NCBI GenBank assembly: GCA_018713305.1
Contig: DVFI01000138.1
Coordinates: 1 to 42,806 of the forward strand
Direction: 5' to 3'
Origin: Candidatus Avichristensenella intestinipullorum
GTDB lineage: Bacteria > Bacillota > Clostridia > Christensenellales > Aristaeellaceae
DNA length: 42,806 nucleotides
The notes under the pieces are model-generated. The model made no database searches. It worked only from the letters and a program-made list of their open reading frames with translations, and had not been told where the DNA came from. This document shows positions 6,495 to 14,547 of this stretch, piece after piece; position 1 is the stretch's first letter, and each line of letters starts with the position of its first letter. The position numbers were made by a program, and so were the translations under genes.

Positions 6495-7838
6495 ATGGGG
6501 CGTTTATTCGGAACCGACGGCGTTCGCGGTGTAGCCAACGCCGACCTGACATGCGAGACGGCATACCGCCTGGGCCAGGCGGGCGCGCGGGTGCTGGCTT
6601 CCTCCGTGCACAGGCCTACCATTCTGGTCGGCCGCGACACGCGCATCTCCGGCGAAATGCTGGAAGCGGCCCTGGTCGCAGGCATCTGCTCGCAGGGCGC
6701 GCGGCCCGTGCTGCTGGGCGTGCTGCCCACGCCGGGCATCGCCTATCTGACCCGCCTGTATGACGCCGACGCGGGCGTCGTCATCTCCGCCTCGCACAAC
6801 AGCGTGGAGTGCAACGGCATCAAGTTCTTTGACAAAACCGGCTGCAAGCTCCCCGACGAGGTGGAAGACCGCATCGAGGCGCTGGTCAACGGCGATCCCG
6901 CCGGAAATCTGCCCACCGGCATTGCGGTGGGCCGGCCCGTGCGGCAGATTAACGCGCAGCGGCAGTATATCGAATTTCTCAAGGGAACCGCCTCCTGCCG
7001 GCTTGACGGGCTGCATGTGGTGCTGGACTGCGCAAACGGCGCCGCCTCGCAAATTGCGCCCCGCGCCCTGGAGGCGCTCGGCGCGACCGTGCGCGCCTTT
7101 TACCACGAGCCGGACGGCACCAACATCAACGAAAACTGCGGCAGCACGCACCCGGTGCGCCTACAGGAGCTGGTGTGCGAGCTGGGCGCGGACGCGGGGC
7201 TGGCCTTCGACGGCGATGCGGACCGGCTCATCGCCGTGGACGGGCGCGGGCAGCTCGTGGACGGCGATAAGATTATGGCCATCTGCGCGGCGCACCTGCA
7301 CCGCCTGGGCCGTCTCCGGCGCGACACGCTCGTCACGACGGTCATGAGCAATATGGGGCTGGAGATTGCGCTGCGGGAAAAGGGCATTTCCTGCGTGCGC
7401 ACGAAGGTGGGCGACCGGTATGTATTGGAAAAAATGCTTGCCGAGGGCTACAGCCTGGGCGGAGAGCAGAGCGGGCACATCATCTTCCTGGAGCACAATA
7501 CCACCGGCGACGGCATCATGACCGCCATTCAGCTGCTGTGCATCATGGCCGAGGCCAAGCAGCCGCTGGCGCAGCTGGCGCAGATTATGCGCGCGCTCCC
7601 GCAGGCCACGGTCAACGCGCGCCTGCCCGAAAACAAGCGCGAAGCCTTTGCACAGGACGCGGAAATTGCCGCCCGTATCGCGGCGCTGGCCGACAAATAC
7701 AGCGGCAAGGGCCGCACGCTGGTGCGCCTGTCCGGGACGGAACCGCTGGCGCGCGTGATGATAGAAGGTCCGGAGCAGCGCGAAATAGAGGCCGACGCCT
7801 ATGCGCTGGCCCGCTTTATTCAGGAGCGCATGGCCTGA
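6495..7838 (+). CDS. glmM: Phosphoglucosamine mutase GlmM
   Basis: GlmM interconverts glucosamine 6-phosphate and glucosamine 1-phosphate on the way to UDP-GlcNAc, the donor used by MurG. The protein is 447 aa, a normal length. The N-terminus is MGRLFGTDGVRG. The phosphorylated serine is S100 in ISASHN, the metal loop is DGDADR, and the sugar-binding loop is GGEQSGH. The C-terminal phosphate-binding loop reads RLSGTEPL where RPSGTEP is usual, a Pro-to-Leu change in an otherwise intact loop. The ATG at 6495 was chosen because AGGAGG ends 6 bases before it; an in-frame TTG two codons upstream overlaps that spacing. Confidence 0.95.
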   Translation: MGRLFGTDGVRGVANADLTCETAYRLGQAGARVLASSVHRPTILVGRDTRISGEMLEAALVAGICSQGARPVLLGVLPTPGIAYLTRLYDADAGVVISASHNSVECNGIKFFDKTGCKLPDEVEDRIEALVNGDPAGNLPTGIAVGRPVRQINAQRQYIEFLKGTASCRLDGLHVVLDCANGAASQIAPRALEALGATVRAFYHEPDGTNINENCGSTHPVRLQELVCELGADAGLAFDGDADRLIAVDGRGQLVDGDKIMAICAAHLHRLGRLRRDTLVTTVMSNMGLEIALREKGISCVRTKVGDRYVLEKMLAEGYSLGGEQSGHIIFLEHNTTGDGIMTAIQLLCIMAEAKQPLAQLAQIMRALPQATVNARLPENKREAFAQDAEIAARIAALADKYSGKGRTLVRLSGTEPLARVMIEGPEQREIEADAYALARFIQERMA

Positions 7839-7868
7839 CCGCGCCGCTCCCCTTCCCTCTCCCCCGGC

Positions 7869-7897
7869 TTTGCCTTTTGCGCGCTTTATGGTATACT
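7869..7897 (+). promoter_or_regulatory. Promoter of the moxR operon
   Basis: TTTGCC (7869-7874), 17 bases, then TATACT (7892-7897), preceded by TGG to give an extended -10. It lies in the only gap between glmM and the MoxR gene, 32 bases before the start codon. Confidence 0.55.
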
Positions 7898-7929
7898 CTG
7901 GGCAAAGGCAAGACGGGGGGCCAAGAGCG

Positions 7930-8874
7930 ATGACGGATATTTCCGGGTTGGCCCGGCGCGTTCGCGAAAACGTGAGCCGGGTCATCGTGGGCAAGGAAGA
8001 TATCGTGGAGCTGCTGCTGTGCGCGCTGGTGGCCGGCGGCCATGTGCTGCTGGAAGATGTGCCGGGCACGGGCAAGACCGTCATGGCCAAGGCGCTGGCC
8101 CGGTCCCTGGACTGCCGCTTCGCACGCATCCAGTTCACGCCCGACCTGCTTCCTGCGGACGTGACGGGCATGAGCGTGTACAACATGCGGGAGGGAACGT
8201 TTTCGTTCGAGCCGGGGCCGGTGTTCACGCACATCCTGCTGGCGGACGAAATCAACCGCGCCACGCCGCGCGCGCAGGCGGCGCTTCTGGAGTGCATGGA
8301 AGAGCGGCAGGTCACCGAGGGCGGCGTCACACGGCCGCTGGAAAGGCCGTTTCTGGTGTTCGCCACACAAAACCCCATAGAGATTCAGGGCACGTTTCCC
8401 CTGCCCGAAGCGCAGCTGGACCGCTTCCTGATGCGCCTGTCGCCCGGCTACCCGTCTACCGCCGAATCGCTGGCCATGCTGGAGCGCTTCCTGCGCCACG
8501 ACCCGCTGGAACACCTGGCGCCGGTCGCCGCGCGGGCGGATGTCCTGGCCGCACAGGCCGCGTTCTCGCAAACGCATGTGTCCGACGCCGTCCGCGGCTA
8601 TATCGTGGCCCTGTGCGAGCGCACGCGCGCCTTCGAGCAGGTGCAGCTGGGCGTGTCGCCGCGGGGCATGCTCGCCCTTTTGCGCGCGTCGCAGGCGTTG
8701 GCCTGCGTGCGCGGGCGCGATTTTGTCACGCCCGACGATGTCAAAACGCTGAGCGTGCCGGTGCTGGCGCACCGCATCATCGTGCGCGGGCTGTACGGTC
8801 AGGCGGAGGCGGCCCGGCGCGTGGTGGAGGACGCGCTGCGAGCGGTGCCCGTGCCGACGGAGCCGAAGCCGTGA
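7930..8874 (+). CDS. MoxR-family AAA+ ATPase
   Basis: The 314-aa protein is a MoxR-type AAA+ ATPase, thought to act as a chaperone that matures or activates partner proteins, often VWA or membrane proteins. Walker A is EDVPGTGKT and Walker B is LLADEINRA, followed by the sensor segment FATQNPIE. The MoxR signature GTFPLPEAQLDRFLM and a C-terminal lid are present. The ATG at 7930 gives the family length; upstream in-frame sequence runs back into glmM and is rejected. The stop overlaps the GTG of the next gene by 4 bases, the classic MoxR-DUF58 coupling. Confidence 0.9.
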   Translation: MTDISGLARRVRENVSRVIVGKEDIVELLLCALVAGGHVLLEDVPGTGKTVMAKALARSLDCRFARIQFTPDLLPADVTGMSVYNMREGTFSFEPGPVFTHILLADEINRATPRAQAALLECMEERQVTEGGVTRPLERPFLVFATQNPIEIQGTFPLPEAQLDRFLMRLSPGYPSTAESLAMLERFLRHDPLEHLAPVAARADVLAAQAAFSQTHVSDAVRGYIVALCERTRAFEQVQLGVSPRGMLALLRASQALACVRGRDFVTPDDVKTLSVPVLAHRIIVRGLYGQAEAARRVVEDALRAVPVPTEPKP

Positions 8875-9968
8875 GCGCGCTTTGGCTCCTGACTGCGTTT
8901 TTCGTGCTGGCCCTTTTGCAGTCCTTTCTTCTGTCCCGTTTCGGCCTGCGCGCGCTGCGCTATACCCGCAGTTTTTCCCGCAAGGCCGCGTTTGCCGGAG
9001 AAACCGTGGAGCTGGTGGAGGTGCTGCGCAACGAAAAGCCGCTCCCGCTGCCCTGGCTGCGCGCGGAATCGCGCATGTCGCGCCACCTGCGCCTGGGTTC
9101 GGCCGAGCAGAGCGCGCAGGAGCAGAACCTGGGCGGAGACGAGATGTTCTCCCGGCGGGTCTATACCCTCGCCCCGTATTCGCAGGTGCGGCGGCGCACG
9201 CAGGTCACGCTGCTGCGGCGCGGGCGCTATGAGGTCGGCACGGTCGCGCTGACCTGCGGCGATTTGCTGGGCCTTGCGGCGCAGACCTGTCAGCTGGACA
9301 CCGGGGCGGCCATCAGCGTATATCCGCGCCTGCTGGACGCTTCCCGGCTGGATTGCCCCTCCTCGCGCTGGCAGGGCGATTTGCAGGTGCGCCGCTGGAT
9401 TGCGCCGGACCCGTACCTGGTGGCGAGCATTCGGGCCTGGCAGCCGGGCGACGCCCGCCGGGACGTGCACTGGCCGGCCACCGCGCGGATGGGGGCCCTG
9501 CAGGTCAAGGCGCACGATTGCACCGCCAATCCCCGCCTGCTGGTGCTGCTGAACGTGCAGCGCGACGAAGGACAGTGGAACCATCTGATGGAATACGAGC
9601 AGGGGTGGGTGGAGGCCGGGATTTCCCTGGCCGCCACGCTGTGCGTCCGCGCGCTGTCGGCGGGGCTGGAGGCCGGCTTCGGCGCCAACGCGCCGTCCGG
9701 CGAAGAGGATGCGCAAACCACCCTGCTGCTGCCGGGCTGGCACAGCGGCCGCGAGGAAGCGCTTCTGGAGACGATGGCGCGCCTCCGCATCCTTCGCGCC
9801 AGGCGCTTTCCGACCTTCCTGGACGAGCTGGGCGCGCTGTCGGGGATGGATATCCTCATCCTGTCCGCCTATGATACGCCGGAAATCCGGGGGCGCATGG
9901 CCATGCTCCGCCTGCGCGGCAATTCCGTGGCGCTGTGGAAACTGAGCCGGGAGGAGGGAGCGGCATGA
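8871..9968 (+). CDS. DUF58 domain-containing protein (MoxR partner)
   Basis: The 365-aa protein begins at a GTG overlapping the MoxR stop (GTGA). It has one N-terminal hydrophobic segment (about residues 4-24), then a soluble region. The DUF58 signature is RAWQPGDARRDVHW ... ARMG at about residues 188-207. This domain folds like a VWA domain and is nearly always paired with MoxR. A stretch near the N-terminus (ETVELVEVLRNEKPLPLPWLR) is typical of the family. The specific role is unknown, probably assembly or activation of an envelope complex. Its stop overlaps the next ATG (ATGA). Confidence 0.85.
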   Translation: MSALWLLTAFFVLALLQSFLLSRFGLRALRYTRSFSRKAAFAGETVELVEVLRNEKPLPLPWLRAESRMSRHLRLGSAEQSAQEQNLGGDEMFSRRVYTLAPYSQVRRRTQVTLLRRGRYEVGTVALTCGDLLGLAAQTCQLDTGAAISVYPRLLDASRLDCPSSRWQGDLQVRRWIAPDPYLVASIRAWQPGDARRDVHWPATARMGALQVKAHDCTANPRLLVLLNVQRDEGQWNHLMEYEQGWVEAGISLAATLCVRALSAGLEAGFGANAPSGEEDAQTTLLLPGWHSGREEALLETMARLRILRARRFPTFLDELGALSGMDILILSAYDTPEIRGRMAMLRLRGNSVALWKLSREEGAA

Positions 9969-11215
9969 GGCGCGCGCTGAACAAGCTGGCCGAATCCCTT
10001 CTGATGGCGCTGGGGCTCTCTCCGCTGTGGGTGCTCATTGCCGCCCGATGGCTGCCGGACCTGGCCGCCTTCGGCCTGCCCTGGGCCGCGCTGTGCGCGC
10101 TGTCCGCCCTGCCCGCCGCCCTCTGGGGCGGCAGGCGGCGTATGGCCGTGGCCCTGCCTGGCTTTGCGCTGCTGGCGCTGCTGCTGGCGCTGCGGGCGCA
10201 CGCCCTGCACAGGCCCGCGATGGCGGCGTTGCTGGCCCCCTGCGCGCTGCTGTTTTACAAGGCGCTGCGCGCCGCGCCCCTGCCCGCATGGCGGCAGCGG
10301 GACGCCGGCTTCTGGTACGCCGCCCTGGCGCTGCACGCGCTCTCTCAGCTCGCCGCACGCCTGGCGGGCCTGCGCGCGGCGCTGCCGGTGCTGACCGTTC
10401 TGCTGGCCGCCTATGTGGCGGCGCTTCCCCTTGTGCTCAACCGGCAGGCGCTTGAGGAAAATGCGACGGGACAGGCGGGCGACGGCCCCGCGCGCTATCT
10501 GCGGCTGCGCAACCTGCTGCTTGCGCTCGGTTTTTCGACGCTTACGCTGTTGGCGGGGACCTGGAACGCGGTGAAAGACGCGTTTTCGGTCCTGCTGGGC
10601 TGGATGGGGCGCGGCCTGCTGGCCGTCGTCCTGTGGTTGGGCCGCCTGTTCGCCGCGGACGCATCCGTCGCGCCGGCCTCCGGCGGCGAAGCATTCCTGC
10701 CGATGGCGGCGGAGGCGGGCGAAGCCTCCGCGTTTTGGGCCGTGCTGGAGAAAATCGGCATCGCGGCGGCGCTTCTGCTGGGCGCGGCGGGCCTGTGCTT
10801 CGCGCTTTGGAAGCTGGCGGGCCTCTGCCGGCAATGGCTGCGGCGTCTGCATGCGCGCCTGCGCGAAACCTTTGCGGCCCTGAGCGAGGAAAACCAGGTG
10901 GAAAAAGAAAGCATCCTGGACTGGGAAGAGATGCGCCGCAGCGCCCGGGCGCGCGCCGCCCGGCTGCGCCGCCGCCTGACCCGGCCGCCGCGCTGGGAGC
11001 AGATGGACAACCGCCGCCGCGTGCGCTGGGCCTACGCGCAACTGCGCGCGCAGCGTCCGGACATCGCCGACGCCCAGACGGCCCGCGAAGCCCTTTCGCG
11101 CATCCCGGAAGGCGCGCGCATGGCGGACGTGTACGACGCGGCGCGCTATGGCCTGCGCGACATTACCGACGAGGAAGCCGCATTCATGCGAACCGCCGTA
11201 CAAAGGAGGCCGTAA
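9965..11215 (+). CDS. Multi-pass membrane protein with DUF4129-like C-terminus (third gene of MoxR operon)
   Basis: A 416-aa protein with about seven to nine hydrophobic segments before residue 295, then a basic, Arg-rich cytosolic tail. The tail (DWEEMRR ... VRWAYAQLRAQRPDIADAQTAREAL) resembles the DUF4129 domain that ends TgpA-type transglutaminases in MoxR-DUF58 operons. The transglutaminase core with its Cys-His-Asp triad is not seen. It is therefore either a transglutaminase-less relative or a lineage-specific partner. The start overlaps the DUF58 stop by 4 bases. The DUF4129 link is inference from position and weak motif similarity. Confidence 0.6.
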   Translation: MRRALNKLAESLLMALGLSPLWVLIAARWLPDLAAFGLPWAALCALSALPAALWGGRRRMAVALPGFALLALLLALRAHALHRPAMAALLAPCALLFYKALRAAPLPAWRQRDAGFWYAALALHALSQLAARLAGLRAALPVLTVLLAAYVAALPLVLNRQALEENATGQAGDGPARYLRLRNLLLALGFSTLTLLAGTWNAVKDAFSVLLGWMGRGLLAVVLWLGRLFAADASVAPASGGEAFLPMAAEAGEASAFWAVLEKIGIAAALLLGAAGLCFALWKLAGLCRQWLRRLHARLRETFAALSEENQVEKESILDWEEMRRSARARAARLRRRLTRPPRWEQMDNRRRVRWAYAQLRAQRPDIADAQTAREALSRIPEGARMADVYDAARYGLRDITDEEAAFMRTAVQRRP

Positions 11216-11216
11216 C

Positions 11217-13331
11217 GTGGGCTATACGCTGGTGATTGCCGAAAAACCCTCTGTAGCGCGCGATATCGCGCGCGTACTGGGCTGCCGTGAGCGACAGGAC
11301 GGGTACCTGGCCGGCGGCCGGTGGCGCGTTACCTGGGCCATCGGCCATCTGGTGGCGCTGTGCGACCCCGAGGAAATCAACGAAGCCTGGAAACGCTGGC
11401 GCGCGGACGACCTGCCCATCCTGCCGGACGTCATCCCGCTCAAGGTGCTGCCGAAAACGCGATCCCAGTTTCGCCGCGTCCAGGCGCTGATGCGCAGCCG
11501 CGACTGCGAGCGCCTGGTCTGCGCCACGGACGCCGGGCGCGAAGGGGAGCTGATTTTCCGTTACCTGTACCAGCAGGCCGGGTGCGATAAGCCCTTTGAC
11601 CGGCTGTGGATTTCCAGCATGACCGACGAGGCCATCCGCGAAGGGTTTGACTCGCTGCAGCCCGGTTCGGCCTACGACCGCCTGTATCAGAGCGCCCGCT
11701 GCCGATCGGAGGCGGACTGGCTGGTCGGCATGAACGCCAGCCGCGCCTTTACCCTGCGCTACGGCGCGCTGCTGTCCGTCGGCCGGGTCCAGACCCCCAC
11801 GCTGGCCATTCTGGTCAAACGGCGGCATGAAATCGAAGCGTTTCAGCCGCGCGATTATTGGGTCGTCACCGCAGACTTCGGGGACTATACCGGCCAGTGG
11901 CTCAACGAAGAGACGGGGGAAAGGCGCGTCTATGACCAGGCGCAGGCCCGCGATATCGCACGGCGCACGCGGGACAAGCCCGCGACGGTGGAAGCGGTGA
12001 CCCGCGAGCGCAAAGTCGAGCGCCCGCCGCTGCTGTATGACCTGACCAGCCTGCAGCGCGACGCCAACCGTCTGCTGGGCTTCACCGCGAAAAAGACGCT
12101 GTCCTGCGCGCAAAAGCTTTACGAGACCCATAAGCTTCTGACCTATCCGCGCACCGACAGCCGGTTTTTGCCGCGCGATATGCGCGCCAAGGCGACCGCC
12201 GCGCTGCGCGCGCTGCCCCATGCCTACGACGCGCTTTGCGCCGCCCTGCCCGCGGAGGGGCTTCTGCCGCTTCTGCCGCGCGTTTTTGACAATCAAAAGG
12301 TGACGGACCATCACGCCATCGTGCCCACCGGCCGCAAGGCGGACCTGAGCGCGCTGCCGCCGGATGAAGCGGCGCTGTTCGATTTGGTCGTCCGCCGGTT
12401 TCTGGCCGCCTTCTATCCGGATTACCGGTACGACGCGGTGCGGGTGATCACCCGCTGCGAGGGCGAAGCCTTCGAAAGTCTGGGCCGGGAAATTGTCCAG
12501 GCAGGATGGAAGGTCACGGAGCGGGAACCCAAGGTTTCCACGCGGTCGCACGCGGGCGCGCCGGAAAAGGCGCTTCCGCCACTTGCGCAGGGCGACAGGC
12601 GGCAGACGGCCGGCGTGAGCGTAAAGGCGGAGAAAACCCGTCCGCCGGCGCCGATGACGGACGCCTCGCTGCTGGCGGCCATGGAGCATGCGGGGCGCGA
12701 AATCGAGGACGAGACGCTGCGCGAGTCCATGAAAGACAGCGGGCTGGGAACGCCCGCCACGCGCGCGGCCATCATCGAGCGCCTGTTTCAGGTAGGGTAT
12801 GCCCGGCGCAAGGGGCGCGCCATCGAGGCGACGGATAAGGGCGTCCTGCTGTTGTCCGTGGTGCCCGCGCAGATTGCCTCGCCCGAGACGACAGGCCGGT
12901 GGGAAAAGGCGCTGTCCGCCATCGCGGCGGGCGCGGGCGACCCTGCGCGCTTCCTGGAGGGCATCCGCCGTCTGGCCGCTTTCCTGGTGGAAAGCGCGCA
13001 AAACGCCCCGCAGGACGTCGTCTTTGCGCAGGAGGAACGGCGCAAAAAAGGGCGCGCGCCCCGCAAGGCGGCGTCCCTGTCCCTGGCATGCCCGGTCTGC
13101 GGCCAGGGCCGGGTATTGGAAAACAGCAAGGCGTTTTACTGCTCCCGCTGGCGCGAGGGCTGCGGGTTTACGCTCTGGAAAAACTGTCTGGTGCGGGCCG
13201 GCGGCCCGGAGCTGACGCCGCCGCTGGTAGAGCGTGCATTCCGGGAAGGACGTCTGCAGGGAAGCACCGGCGTCATCGTGCGCCAGGGCGCGTCGCTGCG
13301 CTTTGAGGCGGCCGTTCCCGGCAAAGGGTAA
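11217..13331 (+). CDS. topB: DNA topoisomerase III (type IA)
   Basis: TopB (704 aa) relaxes and decatenates DNA through a transient 5'-phosphotyrosine link. The TOPRIM domain starts at TLVIAEKPSVARD and carries the acidic cluster ATDAGREGE near residue 105. The catalytic tyrosine is Y310 in LTYPRTDSR. The C-terminal region holds a four-cysteine zinc finger (CPVCG ... CSRWREGC). The GTG at 11217 follows AAAGGAGG by 7 bases and begins one base after the upstream stop, so it is probably expressed with the MoxR operon. A second type IA enzyme, TopA, is encoded at 25110. Confidence 0.93.
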   Translation: MGYTLVIAEKPSVARDIARVLGCRERQDGYLAGGRWRVTWAIGHLVALCDPEEINEAWKRWRADDLPILPDVIPLKVLPKTRSQFRRVQALMRSRDCERLVCATDAGREGELIFRYLYQQAGCDKPFDRLWISSMTDEAIREGFDSLQPGSAYDRLYQSARCRSEADWLVGMNASRAFTLRYGALLSVGRVQTPTLAILVKRRHEIEAFQPRDYWVVTADFGDYTGQWLNEETGERRVYDQAQARDIARRTRDKPATVEAVTRERKVERPPLLYDLTSLQRDANRLLGFTAKKTLSCAQKLYETHKLLTYPRTDSRFLPRDMRAKATAALRALPHAYDALCAALPAEGLLPLLPRVFDNQKVTDHHAIVPTGRKADLSALPPDEAALFDLVVRRFLAAFYPDYRYDAVRVITRCEGEAFESLGREIVQAGWKVTEREPKVSTRSHAGAPEKALPPLAQGDRRQTAGVSVKAEKTRPPAPMTDASLLAAMEHAGREIEDETLRESMKDSGLGTPATRAAIIERLFQVGYARRKGRAIEATDKGVLLLSVVPAQIASPETTGRWEKALSAIAAGAGDPARFLEGIRRLAAFLVESAQNAPQDVVFAQEERRKKGRAPRKAASLSLACPVCGQGRVLENSKAFYCSRWREGCGFTLWKNCLVRAGGPELTPPLVERAFREGRLQGSTGVIVRQGASLRFEAAVPGKG

Positions 13332-13359
13332 ACGAATTGTGAATTTCCACACGGTTCCT

Positions 13360-13388
13360 TTGCGCCCAGGGCATATATGTGGTATGAT
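13360..13388 (+). promoter_or_regulatory. Promoter of the small membrane protein / Usp gene pair
   Basis: TTGCGC (13360-13365), 17 bases, TATGAT (13383-13388), with TGG directly before the -10 (extended -10). The predicted start falls next to the AGGA ribosome binding site, so the leader would be about a dozen bases. Confidence 0.55.
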
Positions 13389-13407
13389 AAGGGCGGAGGA
13401 AAAAAGC

Positions 13408-13932
13408 ATGCAGAACCAACTTCCTGCCCGTCTGCACGGCGATGCCGACGCGCAGCGCAACAACCGCGCCATTCGTCGCCGGCTGGCGATACTGGCCATC
13501 ACAACGGGACTGATGGTCGCGCTGGTCACCGCTTCGCTGATCTGGCGCGACAATACACACGTGGACAACGTGCGCGAAACGCCCAGCCAGGTCTTCACCA
13601 TCGCCGTTTCGGCCTTGTGGGGCGGTTTTGCTATTTTTTTCTGGGACCTGAAGGTGGCCCCTTACCTGCATTACCGCAAGTTCCTGCGCGATATCCGCAC
13701 GGGCCTGCACCGAACCGTAGAAGGCCGTCTGACGCGCTTTGATACGCAGACCACGTTCCGCAACGGGCTGGGCTTCTATGCGGTGATGGTCAACATCGGC
13801 CGGGGCGACGACCCCGAGGACGACCGGCTTTTGTATTGGGACGCCAGTTTGCCCAAGCCCGCGCTGCACGAGGGGGATCGGGTGCTGTTTCTGGTGCACG
13901 GCAATGAAATCATTGGCCTGCAAAAGCAATAA
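13408..13932 (+). CDS. Small membrane protein of unknown function
   Basis: The product is 174 aa. Two hydrophobic helices lie at about residues 29-50 (LAILAITTGLMVALVTASLIW) and 63-85. A soluble C-terminal domain of about 90 residues follows (YRKFLRDIRTGLHRTVEGRL ... LLYWDASLPKPALHEGDRVLFLVHGNEIIGL). The end of this domain reads like a small beta barrel. No family is recognised. The ATG at 13408 follows GGCGGAGGA at 7 bases; an upstream ATG at 13384 lies inside the -10 element and is rejected. A Usp gene follows 86 bases later, so the two may be co-transcribed. Confidence 0.65.
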   Translation: MQNQLPARLHGDADAQRNNRAIRRRLAILAITTGLMVALVTASLIWRDNTHVDNVRETPSQVFTIAVSALWGGFAIFFWDLKVAPYLHYRKFLRDIRTGLHRTVEGRLTRFDTQTTFRNGLGFYAVMVNIGRGDDPEDDRLLYWDASLPKPALHEGDRVLFLVHGNEIIGLQKQ

Positions 13933-14018
13933 AGGGCGCGGGCGCGAATACGCTGAAAGGGCATGGGCTGCATGGCTGTGCACCCATCAAAGATAACAAG
14001 GAAGGAAACGACGCGTCT

Positions 14019-14393
14019 ATGCCAAATGCTCCGAAAAAAACCATGGTCTGCGTGACGGTGCAGAAGACCTGCGAACGGCTCATCCGGGCGGGCGCTTCGC
14101 TGGCCGGCGGCGCGGGGCTGAGCGTGGTGCATGTGGCCCGCAGCGGAGAGGCGCTTCTTGGGGGCAGCAGCGAGAGCGAAGCGTTGGAATACCTGTTTCG
14201 CATTTCGCGCGAATACGGGGCGGAGATGGATATGCTCCGCTCGGACGACGTGATTGATACCATTGTCGACTTTGCACAGCGCAACGCCATTGAGACGCTC
14301 GTCATCGGCGCCGCAGGCTCGCGCTCGAGCTACGATGTTGCGGGCACGCTGCGGGCGCGCCTGCCGGGCGTGCAGGTCGTGGTCGTAGCGTAG
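14019..14393 (+). CDS. Universal stress protein (Usp) domain protein, KdpD-Usp-like
   Basis: A 124-aa stand-alone Usp-fold protein. The N-terminus (TMVCVTVQKTCERLIRAGASLA) resembles the Usp module in KdpD sensor kinases, where ERLIR and the first strand VCV are typical. The C-terminus (ETLVIGAAG) is the usual last-strand and loop region, but the full ATP-binding G-2x-G-9x-G-S motif is not obvious. No kinase domain follows. It may bind a nucleotide or cyclic dinucleotide; that is inference. The ribosome binding site AAGGAAGGAAA precedes the ATG. An intrinsic terminator follows 19 bases after the stop. Confidence 0.7.
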   Translation: MPNAPKKTMVCVTVQKTCERLIRAGASLAGGAGLSVVHVARSGEALLGGSSESEALEYLFRISREYGAEMDMLRSDDVIDTIVDFAQRNAIETLVIGAAGSRSSYDVAGTLRARLPGVQVVVVA

Positions 14394-14411
14394 CCGTTCG
14401 CTGCGCGGCAT

Positions 14412-14442
14412 AAACCGTCCCGCCGGCTTCGGGATGGTTTTT
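14412..14442 (+). terminator. Intrinsic terminator after the Usp gene
   Basis: AAACCGTCCCG (14412-14422), a 7-base loop, then CGGGATGGTTT followed by TT. This gives an 11-bp stem with one G-U pair and a T-run, a good rho-independent terminator. Confidence 0.8.
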
Positions 14443-14486
14443 GTGCCTTTTTTCGTATTATGAGGTAGGCAATCCTTTGGCAGAGG

Positions 14487-14515
14487 TTGCGCTTTGCGCA
14501 GTTTTGCGTTACACT
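14487..14515 (+). promoter_or_regulatory. Promoter of the 412-aa membrane-anchored protein
   Basis: TTGCGC (14487-14492), 17 bases, TACACT (14510-14515). It lies between the Usp terminator and the next start codon, with a leader of about 25 bases. Confidence 0.55.
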
Positions 14516-14547
14516 GTCCGTACTGTTGATGTCAAGTGGGGTGGACT

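Noticed and set aside
13384..13410. Upstream ATG for the 174-aa protein
   Set aside because: It lies within the -10 element (TATGAT) and before the binding site, so it would not be in the transcript.
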